From Ceratodon purpureus (taxonomy: Eukaryota > Streptophyta > Bryopsida > Pseudoditrichales > Ditrichaceae), in the NCBI GenBank assembly GCA_014871385.1, contig CM026425.1, positions 15,063,990 to 15,127,989 on the forward strand: DNA of 64,000 nucleotides, in the 5' to 3' direction. The translations under genes and the position numbers were made by a program. The notes below the pieces were generated by a model, which searched no databases, was not told where the DNA came from, and saw nothing but the letters and a program-made list of their open reading frames with translations. Within the stretch, counting starts at the first letter, position 1, and each line of letters begins with the position of its first letter. Of the stretch, positions 12,299-24,700 are shown piece after piece.

Positions 12299-13819
12299 TC
12301 ACTAATGGGTTAAGTGACCATATTATGGTGGCTGCCAAACTTTGAGTGAATTCCATAGGCATAGAAAGAGACACGATTAATTAGTTTTTAGGTTACAAAT
12401 ATCATGTGTCTAGTATGATTTCTAATAGTCAAATTTAACATGAAGTGAGAAATACTAAGTTCAACTACAAGATCCACGTTTCAGAGGGTGCAATTTGGGC
12501 ACATAAGCCAAAAACTAAGCCAATTAAAGATAATCATCAATTGATCAAGAAGTAACTTACTAAAATAAAGGAATTTTCAAAAAGAATCATATAACCTTGC
12601 TAATTGGCTTTTATTCAAAGGGAGACTTTTACTAGATCTTCTTTATCTTTTCACTTTACAACTCTAATTATCTTCAACCTTTGTCATTGTCTATCCTATC
12701 ATGCCATTTACACAAGCACTGCGAGATTCACAAAACTCTCCAAATCTTTTTTCTAGAATATACCAATTCCTAGAATAAATATATAAAATTAAAACACTTT
12801 ATCTTGCAAGAAAAAACCTCCAACTATTCATGAAAATTGATCAAAGTTGATATGAAGAATTTCTACAAGGCTTGAAATCAAGAAGTTTCACTTTTAATCT
12901 TAAATTTGCAAAATTTGTGCAGTCTTCCTTAACTCAATCTCAATATGGAAAGCCTTCTGAGATTGATCAATTTGGTTCTACAAGATCTTACAATTAAATT
13001 CTATTTGTACAAAAGATATACAAATTGAAGGTTTCAATTCCATAGGCTTTTAAGAAAGACACAGAGTCATCCCTTTAGGTATTATAAAATAGTTTGTATA
13101 AAAAATGCGTGAGATTTTTAAGCTTGTAATATAGAAAGAGATCTCAATAAGTGCTATAGTAATCAAACACAAGTATAGAAGCTGAAATTGTTTATATATT
13201 ATGATAATTTTTTCCTTAGTTTAATTTTTGGAGATAAGATTAAGGATCAAATAGGAAGACGACGATTAAAAATGGAACAAGTTTAATATAAGATTTCAAA
13301 TCAAGCAAAAGTATGCATTTGCATGTAGAAAGAGGTTCTGGATATCCCGGTCATTGAATATGAAGTGAAATGTGAATGTACGTAGAAGCATCACAAGAAA
13401 TCAATTTAAAGAAAAAATACATCAATGGATGCTTTTGTAGGCGGTAAATTGAATTGAAATCGTTAATTGATGTACTTATCAACAAGAAATGTTTTTAGAC
13501 TTTAACTACTTCCTATGTAATTCTTAAAAAATAACTCAAAATAATGATAAGGTTTGTATATGAAAATTATGATAATTATTGTAACGTAAACTAGAACGTT
13601 TGAAATGATCCACTCTTTTCCTATATCACATATTGCAAGAAGAATTACAATATGCATGCTTGAATTATAGAAAATGATAATGACATTAAGAACACCTATA
13701 ACCATGTCCTAGTAGTGTGCCGCCATCACCATGCACCCTAGATTCTTTTAATTAATATATAAATAAATAAAAATAAATAAATAAATAAATAGATATTTAT
13801 ATTTATTTATTTATATATT
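12299..13819. other. AT-rich gene-free stretch
   Basis: No gene was recognised. An (AAAT)n/(ATTT)n low-complexity patch with hairpin potential lies at about 13,750-13,825. The short minus-strand frame at 13,502-13,705 is hydrophobic only because of AT composition. Confidence 0.45.
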
Positions 13820-14400
13820 TATTGCCATGCAAGGAAATCGATTGTCAAGGAAAATGCATGCGTCAACACTATGATGAGGTGGTACACACAACTGCCTTCA
13901 CTTCTTTCATGTATTCCGGCCATGGCTATGAATTGAGCCTATATGCGATGGCACGCGGAAACTAGCCTCTACAACCTACAAGAACAAAGAAAAGATTTTG
14001 AATGCTGTGCACGAATTTGTTGAAGTGTAACCTTACGAGACCTCACATGCATGTGAGAAGCAAACTAGTGTTACGTGAGTGTGATCTTGACGAATGAGAA
14101 CGCTAATGCGTGTACCTACCTTTGGTTTCATGTCTCCTTTTTTGCTCTTATAAATTACTTATTCCAAAGGTGAGATTATGGTGATTGAGGTGTTGACAAA
14201 TGAGATGGTTAACTTGCAGCTTGGTTTGGTTTGTAGAGGACAAAAAGGTTCATGCCTATTTATTGCACTCATCTTATAGTTTTATATTCAATGACAAAAG
14301 ATTTTGTGCATGAATTTCACCTTTATACATAATAGTTACATCTTATAAACTTGAAATATTCTTTCACAGTTGAAAAAATGTGATTTAAGTTTCAAGAAAA
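13820..14400 (+). repeat. GAACGG/(TA)n dispersed repeat, unit 3 (body and tail only)
   Basis: This starts in the body, at GGAAATCGATTGTCAAGG / CACTATGATGAGGTGG, and runs through the GTGCACGAATTTG and TTTCACAGTTGAAAAAATGTG words to the tail. The head and TA tract are missing. The next unit follows directly, as in the 1-1870 pair. Confidence 0.65.
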
Positions 14401-14537
14401 AATTGAATGGTTGAACAACGGTGGAACGGTCGAAGAAACCGGAACGTTGGAATGATGGAACGGTGTAATGGAACCGTCGAATGGTGGAACGCTCGAATGG
14501 AACGGTCGAGTGAAACAATCCATGCTATATTGTATAA

Positions 14538-14590
<53 letters not shown>

Positions 14591-15535
14591 CGTCTGTATA
14601 TAGGCTAAGCTTTAAAATGACCAATTTTAATTGTCTCTATTAAAGTCTATTTATAGTCTATTGTTAATTATCTCATTCTAAACTTAATATATGGCCTAAG
14701 TTGATATATAAGCATCTTATAGGGTTTCAAACCAATACACAACAAGTTCAAAAATGTTAACTAATAAGTATGGATTACTAATGATTTGAAACCTAAATAA
14801 AATCTCGTAACATAGTGATGAGCTTTATGATTCATTGATTGCAAGGCTACATGGAAAAAGAGATGTTCTATATAACCTTAGAAGAAAATTACCAAAGAAT
14901 TCCTAAAAAGCCTAAGCAATTGTTAGATTAAAGTCTCATTGGAAGGAAATTGATTGTCAACAACAATGCATGCGTCAACACAATGACAATGATGAGGTGG
15001 TACACACGAACTACCTTCAACTCTTTCATGTATACCGGCCATGGCTATGAATTGACCCTATACGGGATGGCACGCAAAACGTAAAGTGTATAACCTACAA
15101 GAACAAATTAAAGAATGCAAATGTTGTGCACAAATGCAGTAGAGTGTAACCTTACGTGACCTCACATGCCCGTGAGAAGAAAATTAGGGTTGGGTGGGTG
15201 TGATGTTGACAAATGAGAATGGTAATGCGTACACGTGCGTTGGGTTTGATGGTTGGAGGATAAAAAGTTAATGTCTCCTTTCTTTGCACTCATGTTTTCA
15301 TTTTTTGTTTCAACAATATTTCTCTTTTTTTAAGATGAATTTCACCTCTAATTTCTAGAAAAATATCTTCTAAAATAGACTTAAAGACTTATTCTGAAAG
15401 TGGGATTATGGTGATTGAGGTGTCGGCAAATCGGATGGTTAAGTTGCAGCTTGGTTTCATTTAGGGAGGATAAAAATATTTCTGCCTATTTATTCCACTC
15501 ATCTTATAGTTTTATATTGAATAGTGTTGTGAATA
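14401..15535 (+). repeat. GAACGG/(TA)n dispersed repeat, unit 4 (complete order)
   Basis: The head of GGAACGGTCGAA-type words spans about 14,405-14,515, the (TA)n tract about 14,537-14,589, and the AT-rich body and tail continue to about 15,535. It matches unit 1 over most of its length, including the linker GAGTGAAACAATCCATGCTA before the TA tract. Confidence 0.7.
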
Positions 15536-16822
15536 ATGTGGAGGATGGTGGTATTGATATTTATTGATTGTTCCTTGGATGTTGACTTTAGGAATTTTTG
15601 AAGTTAAGAATGCATGTAACTATGTGCCTCCAATGTTTTGAGGTAGAGAAAACTTGTGCAATTTTTCCGAATTTGTTAATCTAAACTTAAGAATTAGCAA
15701 CAATTAACCACTATATATCCAAGCGTTTTTCTGATCTCCAAAACCAAAAACTGCAATTTTATAGCACCTTGTTGAAATTGAGGTATAGGCAAATATTCTT
15801 TTGTTTGTATTATTGCAAGATCTTGAACCTAACTACTACCACAATTACTATGTAAATTTTTCAATTGTTGGATCTACACCATTTGTGAGATCATAATGTT
15901 CAAAGTTTATGCAAAACTTTTTGTACATTATTTAAGAGACATAGTCTTCTTTGCAAAAAAGGGGACTTGATGATTGTTACTCCAATCATTTTGCTCATAT
16001 TATTTTACAAGGTTCAAACTAAGTTGAGTTCTACTTCGCGCAAATAGGACTTGATGAAATGTTACTCCAAAAAACTTGCTCATTTTTTTTTCTCAGAAGA
16101 AAACTAAATTGGGTATATATGCCCATGCAAAATTATAAACACTATTTATGCTCTTTCAATTTTCATGCAAATCATTTTCAATAAGAAGGTATAAAAACAC
16201 CAATATGGTTAAACATGCATCGCATTGTATATATTTGGTTCACGAAAATTTGAATGGCGATTAGGGACTGCTATGAGTAACTTTTAGAAAAAATAATGTA
16301 AAATTACTAAAAGAATTTGAAGCTTGCTCTTGTTAGGTTTGTAAAAGTTTCACCTTGAGTCACTTGGAAATTTGAGTGGTATTTGGGTTATAATCAAACT
16401 CAAAAGAAAAAAAATTTAAAAAAATAAATTAATAAAAAAATAAATTCTACCCTATTGAGGTTTCAAAACTAGAATCTGCATCAAAAAAACTTTTTAATTT
16501 CAATTTTTAATTTTTCAAATTTTACCACATACACATTAGATGTATTACCACATCTACACCAACTTATAGCTTAAAAAAAGGTACTAATACCTCACTCTTC
16601 TTTAAGCTACCCTAAAGAGCGGAAAGCCATTTTAGCTTTCTTGGATTTTTGTGGGTCAATTTTTAAAAAATATAATAATATAGCATAAATAAAATGCACT
16701 CTTATATAATATTTCATGAGCCATTGTGACAAATCTTCTACATTAATAAAAGAATAGCGTTCGTTTGTGCGTGTGTCCTGCGCTTCTTAAGTAAAAGCTC
16801 CACATAATAGTGTTATCAGGGG
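15536..16822. other. AT-rich gene-free stretch
   Basis: No gene or clear element boundary was found. Very A/T-biased runs occur around 16,395-16,450. Confidence 0.4.
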
Positions 16823-16990
16823 AGTTAAGTGAGTGTTATGACGAGAATTAAGTGAGTGTTATCATGGGAGTTAACTGAGTGTTATTACGGAAGTTAACTG
16901 AGTGTTATTACGGAAGTTAACTGAGTGTTATTACGGAAGTTAACTGAGTGTTATCACGGGAGTTAATTGAGTGTTATCACAGGAGTTAAA
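16823..16990. repeat. 23-bp tandem repeat, about 7 units
   Basis: The unit AGTTAACTGAGTGTTATTAC plus a 3-base tail (GGA/GGG) repeats seven times in exact 23-bp register from 16,823 to 16,983, followed by a partial unit. The central three units are identical and the outer ones carry scattered changes. GTTAAC is palindromic. Flanks are AT-rich and no gene is adjacent. Confidence 0.9.
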
Positions 16991-19290
16991 AAATATTCAC
17001 AAAGAATGTCACAAAATTTATTTGTATATGGGTGGTAGAAGAATGGATTAAATTTAAACATTTTTTTTGCACCAAACATTGCCACCTCATGTTCACAATT
17101 AGAAAGATTATATATGTCTAAATAGTTTTCAAAGCCAATTTCAACTAATTATAGATAAAGTATTCAAATCTTGACTTTAATGCTTTATTTGGTGAGTTGA
17201 AGACTATATTTAGAAGTTAAAAATAATATTAATTCAACTTTTGGACAATAAATTCAACAATTGGACATCTTTACAATCAAAAAATCACAATTATACTATA
17301 TAATTCACATTATTTTGTGGTTTGTCTTAGTTTTCATTGATATTTTTTATTTTTTCAATGATTTAATGTCAATTAGTTTTTTGACAAATGTGTTTAATCA
17401 AATTTAAATGTCTAAATTTTTTAAATTGATTTCAATAAAAAAAATCGTTTTCCTTCTCCAAAAAAATTTAAAATCACATTTCATATACACATCTCTAAAT
17501 AAAATTCAAAGATGAAGAATCTGATTTGGAACAATCAATTTTTAGAGACTATTAGAAGATTTTCTTAAATTTCTTTGATAAAAATGATTCTTTTCAAAGC
17601 CTATATTAGATATAAAAGAAATTGTACATGTTAGATTTTAGCTATAGAAGTAAATTGGTAATACTTTGAAAAATGAATTTAATATTTAGATTTTATTCGA
17701 ATTATCCATATAACTTACTTTAATATGAAAAAAAATTGAATTTTTATATGATTTTAAGAGTAGATTGTTTTAAATTCTTTGATTTCACATTGAATTAAAA
17801 AATTTGTAGTTACAATGCATTCATCATATATTTGTGTCTACAATTATTTTGAAATAAAATAGACAAATAATATAATATTTAGTGGTTTACAACATGTATT
17901 TATTTAAATTCATCTTCTTTATAGTTACAAGGATAAGATTGGTTTAAGAATATGTTATAGCATGCATGATCTATAACTAGCTCAAAAGTGCAACAAAAAC
18001 CAAGGTTGCTAATTTCAATAAGTTTATTATACTGGTATAATGCACATTTTATTTATATTCTTAATCTTAAACATACAAAAGATCAACAATAAATGTTAAA
18101 GGGATAATTTATTTAGAATTAATTTGTTTTTTTAATATTTTATTTTATTTTTCTTCTAAGTATATTTATGGAAACACTTTGAAGTAGACCAACAATGTTA
18201 TTTAATATAAATATGAGCACAACACTTTAGTAATTCAAACCATAGAAATGTCGCCTAATCTAAGTAATAATTTAGAAAATTTGAGATGGATAAAACACAT
18301 AATCATGTAATGTGATTTTAGAAAGATAATTGTAACTTTCCATTCATGATTTATATTGTTACGGTCAATGCTTTGATTGTAAAGGATCTAAAAACAACTT
18401 TTTGCATTTTAAAATCTATAGAAGATGCAATATAAAATAGAGTGGTCATACCCTTTACTGTGAAGGTTGAGAATGGGTTTTTACTACTCTACTTCGCAAA
18501 TTCTAGAAATGAATAAGTAAAGGATTCTTCCATTAACTTACAAAGCTTGCAACTTGTAGGTTTTATGTTTTGTGGACTTTATATCTTCATTCTTAGAGCC
18601 TCAATTGTTAACGTATTCAAACATGAGGTAAATGCTTTTTACAATTAACAATGACCTCGTAACTTAGCAATTATCAAACTCAAAAGCCACACTAGTACAC
18701 TATGAAACTTTGAAACTAAAGGAAGATAATTAAGGATTTTTTGGTGAAAATAAAAAAGAAGAAGTCATAATTCATTCAACTAAAAACATACTATATATAT
18801 AAAAACATTTTTATTTGAAATAAGTAGCAATGAATGTGAGTTGATTTATTGTTTAGGAAATTTATTTTTTATTAATTTTAGATTGTTTTCTTTATTTTTT
18901 TTCCACTAACAACACCAAATCATGCATCTAACATAGAACAACTCAAACAAGCTTAAAGAGTTTCAAATCCAAACCCATTCTATGAGAAAACTCATTCTAA
19001 CCATCAAATTTGAGCTCAAAGACTTGGAAAATTAAATATACCAAAGAAATCATTCATAACTATGTAAATTAAAAAATGTATAGCATAATTTACGTATTTA
19101 TAATGTTTGCCTCCTAATGGATGTCGGTAATCTTGTACTTTGTTATAGTGTTTATTTCTTAATTTATGGTGGTAATTTTGTATTTTTGATCTAATGTCTT
19201 TCAGACATTGAATTGTTGATTCCACTAGAGATAAAATCATTTTTTTAGTGATGGCAATGGGGCATGAAACCCATGCTATGAACTTGTACC
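16991..19290. other. Very AT-rich gene-free stretch
   Basis: No credible coding frame, RNA gene or repeat boundary was recognised over about 2.3 kb. The 74-aa minus frame at 19,016-19,240 has no domain. Composition is the most AT-biased of the window. Confidence 0.4.
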
Positions 19291-19566
19291 TACCGTAGGT
19301 TATTAGCGGCTTCGGTACCGTTTTGCCTAATAATTAATTAAAGTGCAAAAAGTGGTTAGGCAATTAAAAAATGATATCTCAAAGCTGGACATTTTTAAAT
19401 TTGTCAAAGTATTATGGATCAGTAGTATCTCAAATTCGGGCAAAAAATATCTCGAAGTTGGATAATAATATTTCAAAGTTGAGCAATCAAAGTTGAGAAT
19501 TTCCAGAAAATTTAGGCAGACTTAAAAATAATAATTTTTTGCCTAAGCTGCTAGTAATCGACGGTA
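19291..19566. mobile_element. Possible TA-flanked MITE, about 276 bp
   Basis: The left end TACCGTAGGTTATTAGCGGCTT-like sequence and the right end, on the other strand, TACCGTCGATTACTAGCAGC, match at about 18 of 22 positions. The outer TA on each side could be a TA target-site duplication (Tc1/mariner-like). Inside are repeated ATCTCAAA / GTTGG words. There is no coding capacity. Confidence 0.45.
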
Positions 19567-21787
19567 TATCAACTCTAAAGTCAATCTCCTTATTCTTGAG
19601 ACCCATCTTATTCCAGGGCCCTACTAATTCAATCAAACCAAACATAATTCCATCCTAAGTAGAGCTCATGATTACTTGCCCCTTATACACTTGTTGCGTA
19701 CCTTTCTCTCATTGGATGATTCTTGTTCGCGAATGAGTGGGCATGTGATGGAGAATAAGAATGAAAATGGACAGTTTCATGGCCCACATATGCCCATTAT
19801 AGGCATCTACTTGTTAAAATTCATAATAAATGGAAGATACTTAAAAAAATATGGTTCAAGTTGGAATAATTTCTCACTGCATTTGCTAATGTCAAGAAAA
19901 AAGTTCATGTTGCAGAATTGAGAAGAACTATAAGAACCCCTTAAATGCAGGAGAATACCCTTACAACATGAACTTGTGTGAATCAACTCTTTGCATCAGC
20001 CCCCGAGGATCCCAAGCAACGAAACACCAACTTAGAGAAGAAGGAGCAGAATCTGTTAGAAAAACAGCAGCCCACCACGCCATGCGCAGACCCAACGGAA
20101 TATCCAACACTGTAGCACCCAAAAGCACCATCCCCGTCACGGTCACCTCATCAGTCCACCTTCCAACCACGATAGCCGCAGTCGCCAGCCAGGCACAGGC
20201 ACCCCCGCCAGGATGTCTTCCCCCTCAATAATAGCCCCCCCCCAAGTCTCCCCCAAGTCTCCCCCAAGCCCAAGACCCCCCCCCCCCCCCCCTAAAAAAT
20301 ATACACGCATGACCAGTCCTCCTAAGACTCCAACTGGAGCTCCCAAGACTCAGACGTCCGCTATTCTCACTCTCCGCACTGCTTCGATCTGTCTCATACC
20401 CGCACGATACCCATCACATACTCCTTCAACACTACCTTGATACCATTCCAATACTGATCTTATACCCTTCGGATATTGGTATGATACTGGGTCAAGGGTA
20501 TCGCAGATTGGGCAGGAATAGTACCATGTTTCGGGGCAGCGCGGCTTAGAGTTGCGTCGAGGCTCTCGCGCATGACGCAGAGTGGCATTCGCGGGGGGGA
20601 GCTTCGGCAACAGCATGGCGCTCCATCGCGAAGCGTAGTTCTAGTGTCCGGCTACTCGCTAGGTGGTGTTCCAGGTGCGTGCGTTTCTGCGACGGGTTTG
20701 AATCCTTTTTTGGTTTGGATTGGATGTTGTTATGTTGCGGCATTTTCTCATGAGAGTTGGTCGGATGGGGAGGGGGTTGTGTTGTGATCAGTGGGTTTGG
20801 TTAGTCGAGAGGAGGGATGGTTGGTGGTGTCGTCGAGGTTGGGTTTTGTGATGAGTGTGGTTTTTTTAAGTGATCGAGGTTTTTGGTTGAGTGGGGTTTT
20901 AGGGTTTGTGGGTAATGTGTGGAACGGGGGAGATGAGTTGTGTTGTGTGGAAGGAGTTTGTGTGAAGATGGTTTTTTCTAGAGTGGGATAAGTGCGTAGA
21001 TCGAGTACTGGTTGTTTGTCAGAGAATGACGAGTCGGGGTGTTGGTTTAGATCGGTTGCAGAGGTGATTGGAATGTGAATGTTGGACGGGTTTCTGTGAT
21101 TAATGTGGAGTGCAGGACGTTGTTTTCGGACTAGCTCTCTAGATGAGCTTGCAATCTGGTACTGTTTCGTGTTTAGTTGCTGCAGCAGGATGGAATATTT
21201 CATCGACTTCTAGGGGATTTGAAGACTACAGGGTACTACTTAGACATGAAGTCTAGTTTGACCACCTGCTAGAAAATACCTTCGATTGTATTTCAGGCTC
21301 TTACCAGCAGGACACATGTTGATGTGAATATTATAAGAAAATAGATTGGTAGCTATAGGTCTCCCTATTTTCTCTGCGCTCTGTTTTTTTTGTTATGGCT
21401 ATGTATCACTTGTGGACTGTTATGATTCATTTTGACTCAACTGGGACTTAGACTTGTTCTAGTTTCTTTGGCAAGGGGCTCTGCTTTGCAATATCACTTG
21501 GTGTTAATGGTGTAGAGCGGTTTACTTTCTGCATATAAAGTACCTTTTCTTAGTTACGTCCATCTTCCTGCACTTCCCTTTTACACGTCTTCGATACTTT
21601 TTAGTCAAAGCGCTCCAAGAGTGTTGAGCGTATTATGAAACAAGTTTTGGGCCTGATTAGTTCTCAAAGCTTTGGGTGTAAGTACTTTATGTGCTGCGTC
21701 TCGTCTCGTCAAGGACATATATTTTTGTGAGTAGAATATTTACTTGTTTTGTTCTGTGTTTTTCAGGTTGAGTATATAGGCGTAATC
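19567..21787. other. Transition to GC-richer DNA; probable promoter and 5' leader of the WEB gene
   Basis: AT content drops from about 19,950. A C-rich tract with three CAAGTCTCCCCC-type repeats and a run of C (about 20,277-20,292) marks 20,220-20,300. On the minus strand, 19,961-20,230 reads as a short hydrophobic frame (GMVLLGATVLDIPLGLRMAWW) that is not identifiable and may be a gene remnant. A pyrimidine-rich tract ending in CAG at about 21,765-21,768, just before the WEB start codon, looks like a splice acceptor, so the 5' leader probably contains an intron; the donor was not fixed. Confidence 0.45.
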
Positions 21788-24700
21788 ATGGCGGAGCCGA
21801 AAGCAGAGATTGATCTGTCGGCTCCGTTCTCATCGGTGAAAGCGGCAGTTAGCATGTTTGGCGAGAAGATTCCAGCAAAGACGCAAGGGCCACCACACCC
21901 ACATGCTCTGCACCTTTCACATGCACCAAGTGTCCAGTATGTTGGCACGTATCACGGCCCCAACCATCAAGCAGAGGTACATAGGAGTTTGATCACGTGG
22001 TGGCTTTCGTCATAGGTTATGCATTCAATTGATGTGATCCAGTATTCTAATTTGATGTTTTGTTTTCCTGCTGCTTACTGTAGCCCTCTTGCTTGTGCAG
22101 AAAATCTTTGCTCTTGAAACTGAATTGCATCGCTGTCATGCCGAGATAAACAACTACAAGCAGCAACTGGCAGCCAAGACCGAGAATCTGAAACAGAGCA
22201 CGTCGCTACCGCCCAAATTGTCGGATGGCGCTTATTGGGAGGATCACCTCGATGCAATTTTAGGCCAGCAACCTAAGGGCGTTGTGTCAAGCACTGCGGT
22301 TTCTGCCGATACGACGGGTCATGTTATGGAAATTGACAGACTGCAGAAGGAGCTTGAAGGTTCCAGGAGTCAGTATCTGAGTTCGTGCGCAGGTGGGGTG
22401 CAGCAGATTCTGGTTGATCACAAGTCAGTGGCTTCTTCTTAGGCAGCCCAACGGGCAAGCAATATTTCCTGGTTCAAATCATATCGTTTTTCTGGCACAT
22501 GTGTGAGCTCTCATGTCATTCATCTGGTCACGAAACTGGGCAATTTATGTCGTGCATGAAGTTGTGCACCTTCCCCAAGGTAGCCTTGAAATATAGAACG
22601 GTTATGTGTCGCGGGTTGTTGGACACTTGTTTTTTGTCAGAGAACATTTCCTTCCTCGCATTGCTTAACAGAACTATGCACCGATTTCCGCAGAACTAGA
22701 GAATGCCAAGGCAGAGATTGCCAGACTGCAGGCCGAAGGTGCAAATGGCTCGTCAGGTGCAGAGCTCGAAAACGCAAAGAATGAGGTCAACAGGTTACAG
22801 GCAGCGGTTAATACAGCCTGGAATCAGCAAGGAGCGTTCACCGCAGAGCTGGCAAGAGCGAAGGAGGAGATTGCTGGGCTTGAGTCCCAATTGAGGGTTG
22901 CTCAGGCTTCGAGCACAGAGCTTGCACAGGTCAAGGAGGCAAACAACGTTCTGCGCTCAGACCTAGAGGCTTCTTCTGCAGATCTTTTGAAGACAAGAGA
23001 GGAGCTTCTCAATCTAAGAGGGCAGCATGGAGCTTCCATGTCAGAGCTGTCAAATGCGCAACAGGAGATTGAGAAGCTGCAGGCTCAGCACATGAGCGCC
23101 ATTGGTGAGCTGAGTGGCGCGAAAGTGGAGATCGAGAAGCTGCAGGTGGATTTGAACCTGGCCCGCGGTAATTCATCGACGGAGTTGACGGTGGCCCGAG
23201 AACAGATCGAGAAGTTACGTGCAGAGGTGGAGGCTGTGCGGGGGCAGCATGGGAATTCCTCCACGGAGCTTGTGAGTGCTAAGGAGGAAATTGCGAATCT
23301 CCAGGAACAGTTGAAGGCGTGGTCAGCCCATCACGAGGACTACGCCTCTCAGCTGACAAATTCGAGTGAAGAAATAGGGAGACTGCAGATCGAGCTATCA
23401 TCTCTTCAGCAGCTGCATGGAAATTCGAGCGCAGAGCTTATTGTGGCCAGGGAACAACTGAGCAAATTGCAGGTGTCCCAGGAGCCTCGAGATATGTCAG
23501 GCCCAGAATCCTCGAATGCAGGAGTGGAGTTGCAACCAGCCAGAGAACAGCTGGCAAAGCTGCATTCGGAGCAGGTCACCACGTTGACGGAGCTGTCAAA
23601 GCAAACAGAAGAGGTCACTAGGCTACAGAACGAGTTGCTTGGCTCCTCCAGACAAATTCTGGATCTGAGGGAGGAGATTGGGAGATTGCAGGCTGACCTG
23701 GTAGTGGCCCAATTTGGTGGTCCTCCGTCCGAGCTATTGGGTTCGAAAGAAGAGATTGAGAGGCTGCGGGCGGAGGTCCAGCGCCTGACCGATGCGGACG
23801 CAGTTTCGTCCAGGGAGGTAAGTTGTTCATGAACATGTGCTTAATAATAACGTGCTCCTGAAATCGTTAGAGACTATAAATGTGATCGCTTTCAGTAATA
23901 GCAGCGCAGTAGCAGCACTGAAGCCCTGTAGTCCATTGATGCAGGTAGACAATGTAGATTTTGGTGCTTCTGCGGCAGTAATGGACGAGCTGACCATGGA
24001 GTTGATGGCGACGAACGAGCACCTAGAGAAAGCCACGGCAGCCCGGATGAAGGCCGAGATGGAACTGGCATTTTTCAGAGAAGAGGCCGAGGAGGCAAGT
24101 GCGTTGAGAGCAGATATACAGAGCATCCGGGCCGAGCTAAAACTGGCAAAAGAAGCAGAACGCAGATTGGGAGAGACGACGACGGAGGCAGAGGAGCTGA
24201 GAGCGCAGTTAGCCGTGGTGAAGGAAAACGAAGAGAAGGTCACGAAGGTGGCCGCTGAGTTGAATGAGGAGCTACTGTCTCTGAACACTGCGCTTGGATT
24301 AGTGAGAGAGTCCGAACAGGAATTGAGCAAGCTCGTGGAAACTCTGCGGTCGGAGGTTCAGGCTCTGAAGGCGGAGGTAGCGGCCTCGAAGGAATCCGAG
24401 GGTCAGATGAGAGAGTCTTACGAGTTAACCAGAGCTGAGCTCGAGAAAGTGAGTTCGGAGCTGTCAAGAGTGAGAGAGGCGGAAGAGATGGCTAGTGGAA
24501 TCGTTGCGACGTCATCTGTTGAGTTGGAGGCTCTGACAGCCGAGTTACGCACTACCAAAGAAGGTGAAATACGAGCTAAGGCTGCATTTGCAGATTACAG
24601 TCTAAAACTGCAAAAGATGAGAATAGAACTCGAAGCTGCGACAAAGGTCGCCGAAAAGGTACTACCACTCGCGACTTACTATGGTTTCTCAAATTGGAGA

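Noticed and set aside
16740-16800. Possible Helitron 5' end (TCTACATTAATAAAAG)
   Set aside because: The word resembles some plant Helitron starts, but no 3' hairpin with CTRR end or Helitron protein was found.
16823-16990. CRISPR-like array
   Set aside because: The repeats are directly adjacent without spacers, in a plant nuclear context; it is a simple tandem repeat.
20213-20440. Pro-rich plus-strand frame
   Set aside because: It arises from the C-rich repeats and the poly-C run. No domain or start context supports a gene.
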